9,168 nt of DNA from Myxococcales bacterium UBA5297. Its GTDB lineage: Bacteria; Myxococcota; Myxococcia; Myxococcales; UBA5297. The first letter of the stretch is position 1. Each line of letters begins with the position of its first letter. Under the pieces are notes generated by a model. That model worked only from the letters and a program-made list of their open reading frames with translations, was not told where the DNA came from and made no database searches. Shown piece after piece: positions 6,142-9,168 of the stretch. Made by a program: the position numbers and the translations under genes. The stretch is from positions 1 through 9,168 of the forward strand of contig DHSB01000220.1 in NCBI GenBank assembly GCA_002408385.1, given 5' to 3'.

Positions 6142-7896
6142 CTAGCGCTCGGCCAACAGCGCCTTGAGCTGGCGCAGCCGCTGATTGACCTCAGCGCGAT
6201 CGAGCTTGCGGAAGGAGTCCGGGAGCAGCGCTCGGCTCGTGCACTCCTGGACGGCGGCGAGGTTCTGCAGCTCGATCTCCAGCGGATAGCTCGGAGGGAT
6301 GAAGTTGGCGAGGACCGCGGTCAGATCCTCGGTGGCCACCGAGGTGCGGCCGTCGGCCAGGGCGCGAAACTTCGCGCGCACGAGCGCGGCTTCGATGTCC
6401 GCTCCGGAGCAGTCCTTGAGCTCGGGCGGGACGACCTTCGAGTACGATTCGACGCTGGCGATCTCGACCTCGCACTTCTTGGCGACGACGCGGAACAGCT
6501 CGTCGCGCTCGGCGTCGGTCTGCGGGTAGAACAGCGCCACGTGCTCCTCGGCCCGGCCCTGTCGCTTCAGGTCGATGGGCAGCAGATCGGGCCGGCAGGT
6601 GAGCAGGAACCAGATGATCTTGCCGCGATATTCGGTGTTTCCCATGAAGGAGGCGATGGCCGCGAAGACGCGGCTCGAGGTGCCCGAATCGCCGCCCGCG
6701 TCGCGATCGCCGAGAAAGGCGTCCGCCTCGTCGATGATTACCGCGACGGGCCACATCGCTTTGAGCAGGTTGAAGATTTTCTCGAGATTGCCCTCGGTCA
6801 CCCCCTGCCACTGGCTGCGGAAGTTGAGGAACTTGACGCACGGCACGCCGATGTCGCCGGCAAAGCAGGTCGCGAGGAAGGTCTTTCCCGTGCCCACGGG
6901 GCCACTGAACAGATAGCCCATGGGCAGCACGTCGGTGCGTCCCTTCTTGAGGGCGTTGGCCGCGCCGCGAAGCAGCGACTTGGCTCCCTCGTGTCCGGCG
7001 ACAGCCTCCAGGTTCCACCTCGGCTCGATGAACTCGAGCAGCCCGTGGCATTCGGCCTGGATGATCTCCTTTTTTCGCTCCTTGAGGCTCTCGGTCGTGA
7101 TGCGTAGGTCGCGCTCGAAGGCCTCGGTAAAGATTCGATCGAGGTGGATTCGCGAGAGGCCCGCGGTCATCTTCGCCAGGCCTTCGAGCGGGACCTCGGA
7201 GACCGACTTGATGCGTCGGCCGTCGAGCTTGCTGCGGATGAAGTCCTTGCGCTCGGTCTCGTCGGGCAGCGCGATCTCGATGGCCGCCGCGTAGGGGTTG
7301 CGCGCCAGGCGCGGCGAGAGCTCGGCGAGGTTCTCGACAATCAGGCAGACCGAGACGTCGGCCGACAGGAACTGAGGGTCGTGGGCCCACTTGGTGAGGG
7401 TCACCAAGCTGAAGCGATCCTCCCCGCCCATGTGGGAAATGTCGCCCGCCGGCGCGAGCGTTTCGGCGAAGTCGATGACCAGAGCGATCGACCGGCCGTC
7501 GGCGACCCGCAGGCGCATGTAGTTTTCGAGGATTTGCAGGGCGCGGGCCGGGTCCTTCGGCATCGCCTTGGCGAAGTCGCTGCCGTACATCGCGTCATAG
7601 CCTTCGACCGCGCGCAGCAGGTCGCGCTGCATCTCGGGAGTCGACGCGCGGATGCCACTGGAGCGGTCGTAGAACAAGACGAGGTCGCGGCTGCCGAACA
7701 GCTCCTCGGCAAGATACGTCTTGAGGGGAACGAACCGCTGGCCACCCTCCGCACCGTCCATCGGCTGCAGATCGCGCACTGCGCCGTGCAGCAGGAAGGT
7801 GGCGACCGAGCGGGTGTAGTAGCGCTCGGCGAGCCTCTGCGCCCAGCGGGGAAAACCTTCGAGAGGATTGGCGGGCCTGCGGCGGATTTTGGGCAT
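6142..7896 (-). CDS. AAA+ ATPase with degenerate N-terminal half
   Basis: This 584-residue protein has one complete AAA+ module at about 290-540: Walker A GPVGTGKT (332-339), a pore-loop-like QWQGVTEGN (362-370, aromatic W363), Walker B VAVIIDEAD (384-392) and a sensor-2 helix at SGADIEAALVRAKFRA (497-512). The second region of homology is altered: LLTCRPD (431-437) has Cys434 where sensor 1 usually has Asn, and QGRAEEH (446-452) keeps R448 but has Glu451 where the second arginine of GRFDR would be. The N-terminal half (about 30-260) has FLLHGAVRDL (34-43) and a Walker-B-like SIALVIDFAE (136-145) but no Walker A, so it is probably a degenerate AAA domain, the layout known from Ycf46-type proteins. 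GAGGA lies eight bases before ATG 7894-7896. No signal peptide: cytoplasmic. Likely a remodelling ATPase; its client is unknown. Confidence 0.85.
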   Translation of the reverse strand: MPKIRRRPANPLEGFPRWAQRLAERYYTRSVATFLLHGAVRDLQPMDGAEGGQRFVPLKTYLAEELFGSRDLVLFYDRSSGIRASTPEMQRDLLRAVEGYDAMYGSDFAKAMPKDPARALQILENYMRLRVADGRSIALVIDFAETLAPAGDISHMGGEDRFSLVTLTKWAHDPQFLSADVSVCLIVENLAELSPRLARNPYAAAIEIALPDETERKDFIRSKLDGRRIKSVSEVPLEGLAKMTAGLSRIHLDRIFTEAFERDLRITTESLKERKKEIIQAECHGLLEFIEPRWNLEAVAGHEGAKSLLRGAANALKKGRTDVLPMGYLFSGPVGTGKTFLATCFAGDIGVPCVKFLNFRSQWQGVTEGNLEKIFNLLKAMWPVAVIIDEADAFLGDRDAGGDSGTSSRVFAAIASFMGNTEYRGKIIWFLLTCRPDLLPIDLKRQGRAEEHVALFYPQTDAERDELFRVVAKKCEVEIASVESYSKVVPPELKDCSGADIEAALVRAKFRALADGRTSVATEDLTAVLANFIPPSYPLEIELQNLAAVQECTSRALLPDSFRKLDRAEVNQRLRQLKALLAER

Positions 7897-7922
7897 CGCG
7901 GCGTTCCTCGGGCGGAAATAGG

Positions 7923-7949
7923 AAGAGAGGGCCGTTGCGGCCCTCTCTT
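7923..7949. terminator. 12-bp perfect hairpin between the PEGA and AAA+ genes
   Basis: AAGAGAGGGCCG (7923-7934) and CGGCCCTCTCTT (7938-7949) are perfect complements around a three-base loop. On the minus strand it starts 34 bases after the stop of the PEGA gene and is followed by CCTATTTCC, a pyrimidine-rich but broken U tract. It lies 26 bases before the ATPase start codon. It may terminate or attenuate transcription coming from the PEGA gene, or mark a processing site that sets different expression of the two genes. Confidence 0.6.
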
Positions 7950-7983
7950 GGAAACGAACGAAGGAGCAGAGAATAGACTGCGG

Positions 7984-9168
7984 TCAGTTGCAGGAAGTTT
8001 TCTTTTCTAGCTTCTTGTCGATGGTGGGATTGCCACCGCCCGGCATGATCGTGTGGGTGGCGTCCTCGTAGCAGCGCTTGCGCAGCAGCACCGCATGGGT
8101 CGCCGAGGGATCGAGTGATTCGACGGTCAGGGGCGTCGCTCCGAGGTTCTTGCCGTTGACGATGATATCGGCGCCGGTCGGAGTGGAGGTGAACTTGACC
8201 ACGAGCTTCATGCGCCGGAGCGGGCCGGCGAACTCGTTGACCTGTTTGTCGGAGGGGAGGGGCTGGAGCGTCCTCTTCCACGGCTCAAAGCCCGGCTTGG
8301 AGACGACGACCTCGTAGGTCTCGCCGACCGTCAGCTCGTCAGAGTAGAGGCCGGAGCGTCCAAGCTCCTTGACGACCTTGCCGTTGATCTTGATCTCCGC
8401 GTCGGCCGGGTCACAGGCGATGACCGCGCTGATGTTGACGACGAGGGGCTTGAGCTTTACGTCCGGCGCCCTGCGGTAGATGTCGCCGGCCGGCACCAGG
8501 ACATCCTCGACATGGGTGACGAAGTTCTCCTTGCGGATCTCGAGGCGATGAATTCCCGGCGGAATCTTGCTGGAGATGCAGGCTGAGCTCGCGCAAACCT
8601 GGACCCCGTCGATGAAAGTCTTGGCGTCGGGCGGATCGTAGGCGACGAACACCGCCCCGTCTCGCCCCAACAGCATCATCACGAGCGCGAGCGCGGCGAC
8701 AACGACCGCGGCGGCGCCGGCTGCGACGAGGACCAGCTTCTTGCGGCCGTCGCCGCTGACGATCTTCGCCTCCTGCATGCGCGGCTTGTAGGTCGATGGA
8801 GGCGGCGAGGGTTGAGGTCGCTGCGCACTGGCCAAGACCGGGCGGGCGCCCGGCGGCGGAGGCGGACGAGCCGGAGCGAGCGCAGGAACCGCGCCTGCGG
8901 TCGGGCGCCGCGACATCGGCGCGGCGGGGGCCGCCTGTGGGGCAAGTGAGGGCGCCTCGGTGCGCCCGGCGCCGTTGCCAGGAGGCAGCGTCTTCTCGTC
9001 CTCGAAGAGCGCGCTCAATCCGCCGCCGGAGGGGATCGGCGGCGGCGGCGGGGCGTCGCCGAAAAGATCGTTGCCGTGGACCACCGCGGTGCTCTCGACA
9101 GCGTTGGGCCCGGCGACCGGAGGGGCTGGCCGCGCAGGGGGAGCCGCGCGAAGGGGCGGCGGGGAAAA
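7984..9168 (-). CDS. Membrane-anchored protein with three PEGA repeats, 5' end outside window
   Basis: Numbering from a GTG at 9082-9084 gives 366 residues, but the frame stays open through the right edge, its extra 28 codons are also Pro/Ala-rich, and the GTG has no clear ribosome binding site, so the gene probably starts outside. The visible order is a disordered Pro/Ala-rich region (1-100) with short LFGD (7-10) and LFEDE (26-30) motifs, a basic stretch ending GRKK (113-116), a transmembrane helix (about 117-139), and three PEGA-type beta domains at about 146-197, 218-274 and 297-348. Positive charges before the helix place the PEGA part outside the cytoplasm. PEGA domains are common in myxobacterial surface proteins and next to Ser/Thr kinase domains; a cytoplasmic kinase or FHA domain may lie off-window. 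The cysteine pair C164/C169 in repeat 1 could form a disulfide. Confidence 0.85.
   Translation of the reverse strand, partial: FSPPPLRAAPPARPAPPVAGPNAVESTAVVHGNDLFGDAPPPPPIPSGGGLSALFEDEKTLPPGNGAGRTEAPSLAPQAAPAAPMSRRPTAGAVPALAPARPPPPPGARPVLASAQRPQPSPPPSTYKPRMQEAKIVSGDGRKKLVLVAAGAAAVVVAALALVMMLLGRDGAVFVAYDPPDAKTFIDGVQVCASSACISSKIPPGIHRLEIRKENFVTHVEDVLVPAGDIYRRAPDVKLKPLVVNISAVIACDPADAEIKINGKVVKELGRSGLYSDELTVGETYEVVVSKPGFEPWKRTLQPLPSDKQVNEFAGPLRRMKLVVKFTSTPTGADIIVNGKNLGATPLTVESLDPSATHAVLLRKRCYEDATHTIMPGGGNPTIDKKLEKKTSCN

Noticed and set aside
4707..6167. Plus-strand open frame of 486 codons across the protease gene
   Set aside because: It is an antisense shadow of the protease gene: arginine- and alanine-rich, with no ribosome binding site and no domain, while the minus strand encodes a signal peptide and two DTG motifs.
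7144..8010. Plus-strand open frame of 288 codons across the ATPase gene
   Set aside because: Antisense to the AAA+ gene and spanning the intergenic hairpin; composition is that of a GC-rich shadow frame.

Overview
The window is GC-rich (roughly two-thirds G+C by eye), with strong third-position G/C bias, purine-rich ribosome binding sites and a bacterial gene layout. A membrane protein with three PEGA repeats, a small KGG-repeat stress protein, a remnant of a PPC-type domain and several secreted proteins of unfamiliar type together suggest a Myxococcota (former delta-proteobacterial) chromosome. This is an inference from gene content; no rRNA or marker gene confirms it. I see no phage, transposase, CRISPR array, tRNA or rRNA.

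Layout from left to right. Positions 1-378 hold no supported gene, but contain a 15-bp hairpin next to a run of nine G. A CrtI/CrtISO-type FAD-dependent oxidoreductase lies on the minus strand (379-1914). Positions 1915-2657 look like decayed DNA: the C-terminal end of a PPC-like domain on the minus strand, and a coding-like stretch on the plus strand that I cannot identify. A 55-residue KGG-repeat protein (2658-2825, plus) follows and ends in a perfect 16-bp hairpin. About 510 bases without a gene contain a nested inverted repeat. Next comes a secreted glutamine-rich protein with two copies of a small beta-rich domain (3339-4001, plus). It converges, across a UUCG hairpin, on a minus-strand gene (4116-4733) whose product has the same two-domain plan and is a divergent paralogue.

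The rest is a minus-strand run, read from right to left: a PEGA-repeat membrane protein whose 5' end lies outside the window (7984-9168), an AAA+ ATPase with a degenerate N-terminal half (6142-7896), a secreted two-lobed retropepsin-like aspartic protease (4836-6029), and then the 4116-4733 gene. Gaps of 87, 112 and 102 bases, and a strong hairpin between the PEGA and ATPase genes, argue against a tightly coupled operon, although co-transcription is possible.

Most of the products act at or beyond the cytoplasmic membrane: the PEGA protein is anchored in it, and the protease and the two paralogues carry signal peptides. The ATPase and the oxidoreductase are predicted to be cytoplasmic or membrane-associated. 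No pathway links all of them convincingly. The most original observations are the paralogous tandem-domain pair, the unusual motif set of the ATPase, and the gene debris upstream of the oxidoreductase, which makes it easy to annotate that protein about 130 residues too long.
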